Origin: Zhengitettix transpicula
Lineage: Eukaryota > Arthropoda > Insecta > Orthoptera > Tetrigidae
Length of the DNA: 64,000 nt
Assembly: GCA_037074705.1 (NCBI GenBank)
Contig: CM073591.1
Location: forward strand, 86,408,032-86,472,031
Reading direction: 5' to 3'
Under the pieces are notes generated by a model. That model did not search any database. It was not told where the DNA came from and saw nothing but the letters and a program-made list of their open reading frames with translations. Position 1 is the stretch's first letter. The number at the start of each line of letters is the position of its first letter. The translations under genes and the position numbers were made by a program. This document shows, one piece after another, positions 11,066-24,439 of this stretch.

Positions 11066-14000
11066 CAGGTCTGTAAATAGCTTTCACAAGTATTATTAAC
11101 ACTCACTTTCCGCATACGACTGTTGGAAAGGCTTCGGTCAACAGTATTTAGTTTTGAGTCAAATTATGCTACAAAGAGAATTTTAGTGGCAAATTAAGAG
11201 TTTCGTTTATGTTTGGACTATCTATAGGTATTTTCACAAAAATTTGACTCCACACATCAATTTCATTCTACACCAAAGTCAGTCGCAAAGGCCTCGATAG
11301 CCCACTCTCTGGAAAAAGCTGAATCTGGTAGGTTTATTTCGTTAATGAGTGTTTGGAATCTTGTACTTAGCTCTGATTCTTAGCCCTTTTATACTTTTTT
11401 ATAACCTCAAAGCTATCTGATACTGCTATAAGGCTCAAATGGCAACGAAAAAAACGTTTAATCGAAATCGGTCTGACTGTTTTCCAATGAAAAGCGAGCA
11501 AAGTCTGCAACAAAGTAAAGTTATGCTAAAATCGCTTCATTCTAGTCAACGTACTGAATTTTTTTTTTTCACACAGATAAATTAATATATTTTCCAAAGT
11601 TATAAAAACACTTTCATGCTTCATAATATCTAGCATTGTTTATATTCAATAATTGTGTTTACCAGATTGTTCCCCTTTTTGACATCATGAGACCAAAATT
11701 TCAGTATTTATTAGGTCAATATTTTCATGTCCATAACTACTAACGTAATTTTATTTTATTTGCCAAAGCGTGAAAAGCGAAATGGTGCTTGGTAGTAAAG
11801 CCTGAATTTTGAAATATTCTCTTGATACATTTGGAAATGTGTTTGACCAGGTTAAACATGCTAATCACACAGTGAGTGTTGGCCGATCTACACAAAAATA
11901 TTGGAAGTGTCATAGTTGACAAAAAGTTGATCACGTCCTGAAAAACAAAACCAAAGGTTCATCGTGCGACTTTATCGGAAAATTAGAATGTCGTCAATGA
12001 ACGAAGGGGGATTTATTTATAGCAGATTCGAGAAATATGGTTATTTATCAATATCACAGCTCATTTATCCGACATTTCGTGTTATACGACATGTTTTATT
12101 ATTGAAATTGGATAAAATATTTGCCGCATTATATTGAATTATTGATAAATTTTCTGAACAGATACCTTTCACCGACAATTATATTTTAATCACTCTTACT
12201 CTATGCGGATCCAGCATTTTTTGTAGACCAAAATTATGAAAATATCTACTCTTACCATTCATTAATTTCTGTTTTTCTTAAATACAATTATATACATATT
12301 AATAAATAAAAACTTTGTTTAAAAATAAAAGTTTTCTTCTACTTTTCATGAATGTTGACTATTTTTATTATCTACGCAATTAAACAAATATGTTCTAAGT
12401 TAAACATCGTTTTACTCCACTACATGTTTAGTAATTAATTTAATCTTTCCAACGATTTCTTCATGCATTTATACTCATTAACAACTGTAAATTAAGATTT
12501 AATGGCATCATACAGAAGTTTCTAGTCATAGTATTTTATCAGCAATAACCCTGAATTGATACTGGTTACCTAACCTTCTTTATCCATAACTCTCTCTGAA
12601 TTATTCCTTATTGGTATAGTACGAACACTATTCCCTATTTTATGGCGTGAAGTTAATGCTCTCATCCAATAATAATTTAAATAAATATTAATTTAGAGAA
12701 CGTCTTTCAGTTTTTTCTCATTTAGGTCCAAAAGTATATTTTAGTAACTCTTCTTAAATATTTTTGCTCTTATGTTACTTTGAAGATCATTGTTTAAACT
12801 AAATTCTCCGAATATGGGTTCCTCCATTATATTATATCCTTTCGAACCACATTAGTCAACATTTTCGAAACGATGAGATATTTTAAAAAAATGTAAAACT
12901 GTGTAGTTGGTATTTCCTTCAAACGTAGTGATTACCCGGATTAATTATTAATAAAGAAAAGCATGTAAATCTCAAAATTTAAGAAACACTATAACTTAAA
13001 TTTACAGTTGTAAAGACAGGGTAATTCTAAAAATGAAACACAACACCGTGACAACAGCTTAATTTAGAAATAATAATTTATATTGGCGAGATTGGCTAAA
13101 ATTTTATCAATATGTTAAATTGCACCGCAAATTCCAGCTTTATTTACCCCACCACATTGGCCTGCGTCCTCTGTTTGGCTCATTAATTTTTCCCACTGTA
13201 CAGTGCATATAATTGTGTCACAGCCATCTCATTAGGGTCTGCTTAAATCTGCCTAAAAATTATCTGTGGTGCCCTACATTCAATTACCGTAAAACTGACA
13301 GTCAAAAGCACGTGTAGTGGGGAAGCTCGTACCTGCTGCTGCCACTGTAGCAGATAAATTTTTCAAATGCATTAACCATTCTGCTGCATACCCTCTGGTT
13401 TCGTGTACTGAGAGAAGCGCGTTATTTTTTCTACATTTTCTCCCCTCCTCGTCCCCTTCCGTAGAACATTGCTACTATGTACCATTAAAGCCATTCTGTG
13501 CACCCACAAAACGGCGACCTATTTCATAAAAACGAAAGCCCGTGTGTAGTTTAAGAGGAAGCTTTTAGTGTAGCCGCTTACCGTTAATTGTTGCCTCGCT
13601 CTCGTGAATGTGTAATGCGGGCTTGCAGAGCACTCTCCTGTGACGTCGCACACTTGTTCCCTGAACTGCAGGTCCTGACCGCCATACTAGTACAACGTAA
13701 TGTGCATTTTTGAATCGGTAGCTACTACTTTTTTTAAGTTTACGGTTATAAAATTACAGAAACGTCTATTCAATATAACATATACTCAATATTATGTGTT
13801 TCGTTAATTTTACTCCTCATTTACATTTTCACAAATATACATTCGTTGTTTAATAAATTTAATGAGAATATGATATAAAATAGAAGATTGTACGTTGTAT
13901 AAGCATAGTCTAGTCAAGGTAGCGACAAGTCTGTTGAAAATAACAAAAGTTCAACATTATATTTCACTAAATTTACTTGCCCACAATATAAATTCATAAA

Positions 14001-16260
14001 AAATATTCCCTGTTTCATGAAGACATTGAAAATATTATTTTCACACTTAACTCTTGTAAAATGTTTTAATATTTCCAATTAAATGAGAAAACTTAATCGT
14101 TTAATAATGTTATAATAACAACTGAATTAGTAGATCCTAAACACCACGCTTAATCGGGAATACTCATCAATCGTTTTTCTTATTTCCTGCAAAGCGATAA
14201 AAATACATGCTCAATCAGTCAGGTTTAGGTTTTTTCCGAATCTCATTTGTTATTAATTTGTCATAAAAGCGAACTGAATCAAGGCTTTATTCAAAACTTT
14301 CACGTAGAAAGAAAGAAAAGAAAACAAAGAATAGGGCACAATAATTTTCGAACATGTAATATAAAGTTTTATCGAAATATTTTTCATAGAATGATCGCCA
14401 TTTTGTTTATAGATAACGGATGGAATTTTTAAATGGGTAAAAGTCGTGACAAGTAACAATAAAAAATATTTCATTCAAAATTGTATAATCGTTTTCTTTT
14501 AAAAGCGGAAAAATCAGTGTGGCAGACACGAATTTAGATTAAGTTGATTCGAATACCCTAATTAATAAAATGTATATATATAGATTGATATATAGATATA
14601 TAGATAGAACTGTTTCTTAAAATTTTACGAAATGAAAGGAATGAATAAATAAAAATTTAAGAGAATTTATTTACTTTAATGAGCAGGATTAATTATAATA
14701 TTATATATAATAAGTATTTCCTTTGTGTGTTATGGCATACCTTAGTCTGTTATAATTAAAAATAAAATTATATAGTCGCTTTTAAGCGTCAGTTTTTTGC
14801 ATATGATCCAAATTTATCATTTTAGAATGATATGCATAAATTTTACTAAGTAACATACACACTACATATCAAATGAGAATATTTATATATTCGTTCTGGT
14901 ATATTACATGTTCACTAGAGCACCGTTATTTTGCGATATTAATTGAATCAAATTATTACGTTATCCTTTTATTGTCCATGTCTTACAGAATCCGACAGAG
15001 TTGACAAAGGGCGCAGTCTGTTCCCGAATCTGTTCTGCAATGTACCATCTACATATTCATCCAACCTTCTTGGGGAATCTCCCCTTTTGACGACTTACGA
15101 CTCCCCAGAATTTCCATTTTTATCTGATTCCACAGCTCCTTCCCACAATGTTTCCTAACATACTTGTTCTTTCCCACTTGTGGCTCCGTACGACGTATTT
15201 TGGCGTTCCATGGTTTATATTTTACAAACTGATGTTAGATCTGCAAACATCATCGTCACCAAAGGACTGTTGGCACATCTATGAACCCAGTGTTGCGGCC
15301 GCGTATTCAAATGAAATTTTTAGTCAAAAACAACATTAACTTTGGAATATAAACACTAGTGTAACACAAACTTATTTTACCATTATAATTTTTGTTAGTT
15401 ATGTGTGAACAATTATTTATTTTGTCAGCCGATGCTACTGATGTGTTTAATTAGATATTATACATCATATTTAAATCTACGTTTATAGAATAGCGTTCCT
15501 GCAGGTACCCAATACCAGAAGCAGCAGAAGTCTTGCATTATTAGAATTTATTACACAAACGTCTACTTAATATTATACACTAAACATTTATCATGTAAGA
15601 TCTAGGAAACATTTGGATTTTAAAATTTTTCTATTTCTCTAACATATTATTGCAGATAAATGGATATATTTATAACGACCAAATTTATAAAAATAGATTC
15701 AAGCTTAAAAAAAATATATTAAAAGATTACAAATAAAATAATATAGTATAGTTACGAAATGTAAATTCATATACTGAATTTTATTAATGCTTAACTCATT
15801 AAGAAAAATTGAAGTCTCCATCCAAACTATTTCTAAAGATTAATATATTAAGGCAGCTGACCGATAATACCAATAAGAATTGAGAACAACTCTTGTATTT
15901 ATATACATATATTATTACAAGATGACGCAGACTCATTAATAAATCTATGACCATTTATAAATTATTTCATTTTTTTTTTGCTTTTCTTTATACATAAATT
16001 GCTCTGTAACTGTTTTGAAATTTTTAATTGAAATTTTTCACGCGTCACCTCATGATAGTCCTAGAGAAAGGACTGAAACATTAACGGTAACTTTTCAAGT
16101 TCTAAATATTATTGTGAAATCATGCCTATTATAATGGTTAATAACATCTTTATGCAATATAGAAACATCAAAGATGTAAAAGGTGTAAAGATTAAGTGCC
16201 TATAATATCAATGTTAATTATTTCCGTCAATAACGTAAAATAAAATTGTTAAATAATATG
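11066..16260. other. Long AT-rich stretch without a gene
   Basis: Nothing coding is supported. The segment 11850-11945 has 'acacaaaaatattggaagtgtcata' and 'aaaagttgatcacg', weakly similar to 37155-37215, so it may be part of a dispersed repeat. The segment 13130-13690 is less AT-rich, with open frames on plus but no domain. At 14983-15000 an acceptor-like 'gtccatgtcttacag' precedes a 50-codon open frame, which is not convincing. All else is AT-rich and unremarkable. Confidence 0.4.
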
Positions 16261-16273
16261 TAACTTTAATTAG

Positions 16274-16305
16274 GTTTTGTATATTTCAGATTTAATATAC
16301 AAAAC
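16274..16305. repeat. Perfect 12-bp hairpin
   Basis: GTTTTGTATATT and AATATACAAAAC are exact reverse complements separated by eight bases. No flanking element was identified. Confidence 0.85.
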
Positions 16306-18600
16306 ATAACTTACGAGAAAGTCATAAAATGTAAATGAAATGAACAGTGATGGGCCATTTGATTTTCTTTGTAATAATTAAATATCGTAAATAGGATGGG
16401 TATACAATTTGTAATCAATTTTTTTCTGACGTATTGTAGTATATTATATGGACATATAAATAAATTCCAGATATTTTTCCAAAATTGTAAAATACCTTAT
16501 CATTAGAATATTTATGTTAATCTAATAGGAAAAAATAATTATGAGTGGTATTTTACTTTGCTAACAGTGATTCGTAGTTTGAGCTTTCCTTTCTACATGA
16601 ATGAATGAGACATGTGTAGAATAATTCGAGCTCTAGTACAGAAGGTAATTCGACTAAAAAGTGCAATCATCATAAAATTAAAAACCAATTGCGGTTTGCG
16701 CGTAGTGGGAATCGTTGATGCCACGAACCGAAAATGGTCTTCGTAAACAGCTCAGCGAAAAGGGTAGAATACACTTCGATTGTTCGGCTACGCTGATTGT
16801 CCTGCCCTTTATTTTAAGCATTATTGTTGCTGAATTCAAGGTCGTACCAATCCCGGGAAGTAACAGTCATGTGCCTTCGTATGTTAATCGTGCTATAGTA
16901 ATTTTATTGACGGCCTGTTTGAAATTTCAAGAGAATCTCACTTTCTTATAAGTAAACTCCAATATTTCTAAACTCAGTAACTGTATGGGAGCTTTGTTGA
17001 ACACAACATAAAGTGGTTTAGCAGGATTTTTTATTTTTGCAGCTACGCAGGGACTTGAGGAATTTTCTCTTTTTTTTAAAAAAAAACTACACATTTTTCC
17101 TTACGTATCTGAATTTTAAATTACTTTCATACTGGAATAAGAATAACGGTTGTCGTTTTTGATAGTATTTGATTGGACCAGCGGCGCATCGACGATGACT
17201 GTCTTGAATTGTTGCATGCAACGAGTGTCAGAATTAATAAACTGGTTTAGAACATAAATAAAATATAATAAACTTACACATTAAATAATTGAACACATTT
17301 CTGCCTAAGTCTGAGTCATAAATGTATTTTCATGAAAATGCAACCTAGACGACAGAGATCATTACAGATCGCGGAACATTCATTGGGATACATTGAATTA
17401 TGAAGTTTAAATTACTATTTAATGCATGTATTACTACATTTTAATATTATTAAAAAATTATTTTATGTATTAGTTCTTATATTTCATTGCAATTATTTTA
17501 TTTATTAACTAGATCCTATTTTATGTTATTTATTAATTTACTAACCACAATATTGGTTTAATTACCGTATTTTAATTAAAACGTACTTCCTGTATTGAAA
17601 GTTCATCATCTCTGCTACCTGGTCTGCCTTTGAAGAAATTCATGCCGGAAACTTTTATGCTCCTGGCGCTGATCTCATCTGCGAATTTCCTGTTCTTCCT
17701 TGAATCGACGCTTTTATTCCCATACTTTATTGTTCGTTTTTTAAAAGCTTAGACGAAACGTCAAATGACTTTCCGATAGAATTATATTACCGCACTCTTA
17801 AGTAAAATATAGAGATTAATATTTTCTGGCAAATATTAAATACAAATATTTGAACGTAGAAGTCAATAAAGCAAATAAACGAACTGAGCAGCATTATGTT
17901 CATGTTAAGGATCATACAAATAAATTTATGAATTTTTCAAGCATACACTATTATACTAACAAAACACAAGTGTTTGTTTTCTGTTAACAAATTTAATTTA
18001 TTCGCCGGATTCTTGACCAATTTTTTCTTCTTTCTCTTTTCTTTCTTTCGACATAAATTATTTCACATCTTGGACACTTTCCTTCCATAATATCCTTATA
18101 CTTTTAGATTATACACTATTTTATCATCAATTCTGTAATAGTTGCAAATACGCAGAAATAATGTGAAGATAGTTTGAACGTAGATATTGAATCATGTATC
18201 TCTAATACCATGCCAAACAATTACATGTGACTATACTTTATCAGTCATTTCGTTTTACGTCCTATTTGGTTCTGTCATTAAACCAATATTATGCTCATAG
18301 CGGATCATAATCCTGAGTTAAAAGTTAATACGTTTCAATACTAAGTCACTCAGCCGGATTTGATGTAAGACCATAAATATTTACACGTATGGAAAAAAAA
18401 TATTTTTTAGATAAATCATCTTTTTTTGTAAAAGAACACATTTTAAAAACTAATCGTATTTTGTAATAATAAAAATTCTTGAAGCAACTTAGGAGAACTC
18501 GTAGATTACCTTCATGTAGCCTCTTACTCGAAAAAAGTGTACTTAGATTAAAAGCAATCAAATTATTACTGTGATTCGCCCAAATGATTTTTATATTCCT
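16306..18600. other. AT-rich non-coding stretch
   Basis: No gene, tRNA or repeat recognised. Short blocks at 16680-16870 and 17580-17760 are less AT-rich but show no domain. Confidence 0.4.
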
Positions 18601-18870
18601 TGGAGATGCGAAGACGATACAAGCAGCTTGTAGTCAAGTGTGCTATAACTTGGGACTGCAACGGCTGTGTTCCAGCAATGTCCGATACTCGGTCCGGTAT
18701 CGGATATCAGTTTTCAGGCAATGCATATTGCTCCCGGGAGCGAAGCAATATCAAACCCTTAACTGCTACCAAGTTTCCTTAGCTATGTTGTGCTCGGTTG
18801 GTTACGCTCACACAGTTCACTCATGTTTCTTAACCATACATATTGTGAAATAGTTTTCAAACATTATTCT
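18600..18870. repeat. GC-richer block with two adjacent perfect hairpins
   Basis: Hairpin one: TCCGATAC (18681-18688) and GTATCGGA (18697-18704), loop TCGGTCCG. Hairpin two: ATATTGCT (18725-18732) and AGCAATAT (18744-18751), overlapping the 12-bp palindrome GCTCCCGGGAGC (18730-18741). The block is sharply less AT-rich than its neighbours, with overlapping plus-strand open frames and no recognised domain. It may be an unrecognised repeat or a structured non-coding sequence. Confidence 0.5.
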
Positions 18871-19054
18871 ACAACAGCGACATACGTGAAGCCAAACGAT
18901 ACTTTCGAAACGAAGTCAGTGTCCAAGAAGACAGTCTCCAGAAGTTTAATAAAAACATCTCAACTACAGAAGCTTTAGACTTGTCGTCATAATCATAACA
19001 TATATATAGTAATAATCAAAATGAATATGCTAATTAAATTAAAAGATTATAAAA

Positions 19055-19715
19055 AATTAACAAACAAAATAATTATGTATTCAATTGTGGCTTCCAAAAG
19101 TTAAAACAATTACCATCGAATTAAGTTCTCGTCTCTAGGGTCGTAACTGGGTTTGATAATTAACAGAAAAGTGATTTAATAAACTGATTAACAATTCAGT
19201 TTAAAATTTACCTATAAACAATATGTTGATAAATGAAAGAAAGTTAAATGTAAAGAAATTAAACTTTAACGAAATGAAAGATGAACGAAATCTGACTCTA
19301 CTCTTTTAGTTATCGTTTACAAATATTATTATCAAAGTTTTGGTTACTCACATAATGTCCGACTGGTACCAGAATTCTTTTGTAGCTTCAACACTACACT
19401 TTAAATGCAAACTTTTACACTGATTCTAATTTCCTCACAGATTTTACACATACGCTGTTGAAACGCTCGTACTCAGTTCTCAGGAACCTCGGATGATCCT
19501 CTCCTTGGTCAGCTATTGGATGTCGGTTTCCCTCAATGCAAAATTGTTCAATTATTATAATGAAGCAACCTTTGCTTCACCGTTGGCTAGTTGTTAGAAA
19601 ATCTCTCTGTCCAACTATCTGCTTGCTTACTGGAACTCACGATTTGCAGATTTTAGACTTTCACTGTTTTATTTATCTATTTGTATCGAACTGCTATGTA
19701 TTTCGGTGAAGATTC
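19055..19715 (-). mobile_element. LTR-like element, copy 2, inverted relative to 6.3-6.9 kb
   Basis: The minus strand aligns along its length with 6265-6905: 'gtaagcaagcag', 'ctagccaacgg', 'ttgcttcattataa', 'gagggaaaccgacatc', 'aatagctgaccaa', 'gaggatcatccgag', 'actggtaccag-like', 'aacccagttacgaccct' and 'ggaagccacaatt'. The U5-like motif is at 19133-19151. The divergence and indels mean the two copies are old or were never one element. No coding region adjoins it. Confidence 0.65.
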
Positions 19716-19899
19716 AATTCAAATGGTCTCTAATCAATTTAATGGCCTAATTAACTATTTCTACAATACATTTATATATATATCAGAGATACTTAAAATA
19801 TTTTATTTAATATTCGATAGTTCGGTTATTATTATTATCATTATTTTTCCTTTCCTTCAATACAATATCATATTTAGGTTTAATTTAAGGAAATTTTGA

Positions 19900-20640
19900 G
19901 ATATTAAGAGTAGACAGACATTGTCAAACATGTTTCATCGTATATACCAAAGATACGAAGCTATCGAAGCATCACCAATCTCTAATTCTGTTACAATTGT
20001 AATACAATTTCACTTTACAATTATATGAGTCATCAAATGGAAAATCGGTTAATGTTATTCCAAATAAATTCATATCTTTTTCATTAAATATAAAGAATAT
20101 GTTGTTTTGATTCATAAAACCTTATATTTTTTGCCTCAAATACTTTTGATATATTTGATAGATTTTAAGTAAATGTGCTGATGGTTCCCATTAAGGTTGA
20201 TAGTATTATACTTAATAATAAAAGTTTTCTGGACAAATCTGATTATCTAACATTAAAAAATATTTCAAGAGATCAACGTGACAAAACACTGAGGCTTTGA
20301 CATTTATTTTAATCGAAAAATATTTTCTTGAACAGACTAGAATATAAAACTCTCGACACTGATTAATTACATAGAATAAATTGACTCCTTGTTATCGACA
20401 TTTTCTCGATAATTGGAATAATACACAATATCCTTTAGGAAAACGAATATTTACTTAAGAAAAATAAATGTTTTTTCAAACACACTGTAATATAAAACTC
20501 AAACATAAATTTTATTTTCAAATATGTACATTTATACTATCGCCTCAGTAAATGTGTTCTTAATATTACTATCATTATTATTAAAGGTTTATACTGGACG
20601 TGTTGACAACGAAGCCATGGACGACCCATACATAATTTTC
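19900..20640. other. AT-rich non-coding stretch
   Basis: No gene or repeat recognised between the LTR-like copy and the foldback element. Confidence 0.4.
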
Positions 20641-20649
20641 CAAGAATTT

Positions 20650-20930
20650 TTATATATATAATATTTGAATAAGAAATATAGCCAAAACAGACAAAAAATG
20701 GCAATATAAATACCACACAACGTATCTGGGATCCTTGTACCTTTCGTCAGGTGCTAAGAAGAGTCTAGAGAAACACAACTACACAGGTCAGTTGACAACA
20801 CTCAAAAGCGACGAAAACGTAACGACAATGGGAGAGCCTAACCCTTCGGATAACCCTTTGGCTATCTTTCTTATTAATTATTTTCAATCACACGTAAATA
20901 TTTTCATGTATAATATTTGTTGTTATACAG
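20650..20930. mobile_element. Foldback/MITE-like element, copy 3
   Basis: The left arm (about 20665-20753: 'gaataagaaatatagcc', 'acagacaaaaaatgg', 'ccacacaacgtatctggg', 'acctttcgtcaggtg') matches the left arm at 7.28 kb. The right end (about 20868-20914: 'ttggctatctttcttatta', 'ttttcaatcacacgtaaat') is the inverse of that arm's outer part. The centre contains 'tcagttgacaacactcaaaagcgacg'. This copy shows that the outer inverted arm extends to 'gaaaatatttacgt'. Confidence 0.7.
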
Positions 20931-22550
20931 TATTCATTCTACTAATAAACATAGAAATAAGATGTTTAAAAAGTTAAAAATCTTATGGAAATAGGACATC
21001 AGCAAATATTGTAATTTTTTTTTCATTTAACGATAACGTTACACAATTTCATGTTCATTGGAATATTATACATTTTCACCAATATACATTAATTATGCAT
21101 TTCAAATGTTGGTTTCTTTCATTTTAGACAGTAAGAGTTCGCAATTGTAAATCATTTAGCCCATCTTTGGATAATATTAAGTACAAATGATAAATTTTCA
21201 TTCATAAAGTATAAATTGCTTGAAATTGAAACTGTTTTGGTTCCACTGAACTATTCTAATTGTCTGTTTCTATCAGGAGGAGGCGTATGCTTCTGAATAT
21301 GAATCACCGTTTTTTTTAACTAATTTTATGAGCAGTGTAATTAACTTTGTGGTTTTATCATTTATGCGTGGGTAACATGATTCCAATAAATTTATGAATG
21401 ATGAAGAAGATATTTGGAAAACTCTAATAATGTTCCTTGGGCTCTTTGAGTCGATAACCTTTAGTATAAGAGTCTTTAACTGTTATAAAGAGATATCTGT
21501 GGATCCGTTTTCTTTCTCATATAATATTTTTCTAGATATAATGATTAACTAAGCGCCTTATATTTATGATCTTGAACTGGTTTTTTTTTGTTTTCTTGGG
21601 TGGATTAGTGCTTGTATTATTTTCAGTACTACTGGCGTCTATCTTATCCAGCTTCGCTTGTCGATGATATATTTTTGTTATTTTATTGTGAATTATCCAC
21701 CTTCTTTATTTGAGGGTTAGTTATTTGGATTGTCGGCACCGGGTTAATACACTGAATTTGGTCATTATTGTCCTTTGCGGTCAGATTAAGTAAATGTGTT
21801 GCATGTTATATGATATCAAAATGTCAGCTACCGTTAACTACGTTAGATTACTAAATATTCATATTTTTTCAAAATTCCTGCCGAATTCCCCTGGCTTGTT
21901 ATGATTGTTGTCAATATGGAAATCGGGTTTTATAACTTATATGAGTAACAAAACTATCACATGTCGTGTTGAATGGATAAAATCTTGAAAATGTTTTCCA
22001 GATATATCAGGATTGTCACTACTCGAAATTCAATGCCAGGAATGTAGGACAAAATAAATTAGTAATTCTCCAGTTCATAATTCATATATCTAAAAAAAAT
22101 TATGGAATAATTGTTTAATAACATATGTTCATAAAATCTGTGTGCCTTCCAGTAAAACTAGTCTGTAAAGGCTAACCATTAATTTTATTCTTGACAAGCT
22201 TAAAATGTATTGTTATTGACTCGACCAGCGATACCCAAAGTGGGTTGTGTGGAAACGTCACCAGGGTTCTACAAAACAGTCTCATATAAGTAAAAAATAT
22301 TATTTGTCACAAATATCGTTGTGAAACAAGCTATTCAGCTTAAACTTATACAAAAAATATATTTAACTTCATTCAAGGCTGAAAAAAGAGGTGTTACTAT
22401 CATTTAGTTAGTTTGTAGCCTCATAACATGAATTTATTAGATACTAAATGAATCATATTTCTAACAAAATGTTTATTATACGAGAAAGTAAACCACAATA
22501 TTACATGTAGTTCACAAAATCCCGATCCAAAATGCAACCCGGTATACACC
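20931..22550. other. AT-rich non-coding stretch
   Basis: No gene, RNA or mobile element recognised. Open frames are short and lack domains. Confidence 0.4.
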
Positions 22551-22599
22551 TGAGCTATCCACAACTACAACGAATTGATTTGTGCGTCGTAGGGGCACA

Positions 22600-23010
22600 A
22601 CATGCTTTAAGAGTTATGTTTATTACGTTGAATATTGTGTCATTAACCAACTATGGATCCCGGCACACAGTAATATCAAAGATAACGAGAAGGCGGACAA
22701 TCTCGCTAAGCAAGCTCGCTGACCTACATCAACGTTAATAAATAACATCTGCACCAGGAAGACATGTGGAAAATAGTCAGAAACAAACTGGAAGAAAAAG
22801 GAAATATAAAGAGAAGAAAACAACAAAACGGCCCGTTCCTATTGGCAATAGAAACCATAAAAGAACTGACCACTCACCTAGAAGACAACAGGTGGTGTTA
22901 ACCCGCGTCAGAATTTATTGCTCCAATTTAACACATAGCTTTCTCTTTTTCTGGATCCCTCCATCTAATTGCCATAACAGCAATATAATCCTAACAATAC
23001 AGCACATAAT
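22600..23010 (+). pseudogene. LINE fragment: RNase H end and C-terminal tail
   Basis: At 22654-22719 the plus strand encodes W-I-P-A-H-S followed by I-K-D-N-E-K-A-D-N-L-A-K-Q-A, the hallmark end of the RNase H domain in I/Jockey/R1-type LINEs (typical form WIPSHxGIxGNExADxLAK). A stop follows at 22720. In another frame, about 22880-22990, RRQQVVLTRVRI..SNLTHSFLF and a later LTIQHII match the usual post-RNase H tail (RTGH..LTHSYL....C..C....T..HIL). Frame changes and stops make it dead. No reverse transcriptase is found upstream. Confidence 0.7.
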
Positions 23011-23404
23011 TTTGAATGCACTGGTTACAACAAGCAAAGAGAACAAACACTCGGAGAAACTAACACCATCAAAGAGATAAAATCATCAAAGGAAACCATA
23101 CGTAAAACTCTAAAATATTTTATCAAAATCAATGTTTAACAAATTTAAAACTGATTCTATTTATATTATGAACATATAATAGTTTATTTCTTGCTCGCTA
23201 ATTACAAGGTAATATAGTAGAAGCAACCTTAAATAAAGGAAATAAAAAGTATTGTATGGACAACAATTTTCGATACATTTTTCAGCTTTATTTCAAGTAT
23301 CTGCTATCTTTTTTTAAAAACAAATTACAATTTATAGTCGCATTAAGCTATTGGTCATTAGCGACTTAAATATGTTATGTTTTACATTTGTGTTACACTT
23401 AAAT

Positions 23405-23960
23405 TACTTTATATAAATCAATTTTCATAGTAAATTCTATAAGGTTGTAAATGGCTGTCGGTGAGTTGCAGAACTCCATCATATAATGGGCGGCTATTGT
23501 TGATCTTATGTCGCTAAATCTGGGGAAGTCAAAGAGGACATGAGGAATTGTTGTGGACTCCTTGCGCATACAGGCTGTGGAGATCTGGAAATCAAGAATG
23601 AGTGTGTGAAACTGGAGTGTAAAGTTCTGATCCTGGCTGCAACAACCTGTTTCCTTCGAGATAGTTATTTAGGGTACGATATTACTTTGATGCTTTTGAC
23701 ATTTCTTAGGATGACTCCACGTTCTTCAGTTTTTACTGGTTTCTTCCACTTTTCCTCCAGTTCCTTGTAGAGCCCTACTCTACAGTCCTTGCAGATTGGC
23801 AGGTTACTGATTAATCTTTGCTGATCAGCTTCCATCTTCGCTAGGTGATCTGCCCTTTCATGTCCTTTCTATCTCCTTATGCGTCGGTAGCCAGGCTATA
23901 GTGATATGGTTGACGCTTCCTTCAATTTTTGCTATATTCTCTCTCATTCTATTTATGTAG
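23405..23960 (-). pseudogene. LINE fragment: RNase H end to C-terminus, minus strand
   Basis: The minus strand gives W-L-P-T-H-K then, after a frameshift, GHERADHLAK.EADQQRL, the RNase H terminal motif. It continues through a long open stretch (ICKDCRVGLYKELEEKW) to RRKQVVAARIRTLHSSFTHSFLI, the same tail seen at 22.9 kb, and ends near EFCNSPTAIYNLIEFTMKI.LYK. Lesions include a frameshift near 23865, a stop near 23665 and a stop near 23507. It faces the 22.6-kb fragment and may be the same or a sister family. Family A copy A2 follows immediately to the right. Confidence 0.72.
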
Positions 23961-23994
23961 CCATTTCTGTAAGCCGTACTGGTTAGTCTCCCCA

Positions 23995-24425
23995 CAGCAA
24001 AAGCCGAGGCACCTCGGCCTATTTTGAGAGGTGTATGTTCCGAGGTCGCAGACCTTGGGCATACGGTAAGAGTTGTTCGCTATTCCCATTGGAATAGTCG
24101 GCCAGCTGCCTCCTTAACTGGTCGAGGCACGGAGAAGGGAATGATGCGTCCCCACAGCAAACTCCTCTCCCGCTATCGGAAGGGCGTGGGACAAGTACCC
24201 AATGCCCGACCTACCTGATGCAGGTTTTTCTAGGGTTTTCCCTGCATTTCTTTAGGCGAATGCCAGGTAGGATCCTTAAAATATAGCCCGGGGGCCCTAG
24301 TTAACCCTTGGCTACCTTCCACTACCCTTCCGCATCCCCCCTTTCAAATCCCTTCCTATGCTATTAAAGCGGAGTTGCCCAAAGTGGATTACCCTCATGT
24401 AGCCTGTTGCCCTAAAAAAAAATCC
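23995..24425 (+). mobile_element. Family A repeat, copy A2 (5'-truncated)
   Basis: It runs from 'aagccgaggcacctcggcc' to 'gtagcctgttgccctaaaaaaa'. The body is nearly identical to copy A3, including 'gtgtatgttccg', 'cttgggcatacgg' and 'actcctctcccgctatcgg'. It lacks the 5' hairpin, and its A-run abuts A3. Confidence 0.75.
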
Positions 24426-24439
24426 ACACAGCAAATAGA

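Noticed and set aside
14943..15158. Exon-like frame after an acceptor-like 'cttacag'
   Set aside because: No donor or polyA context, no domain and weak protein character.
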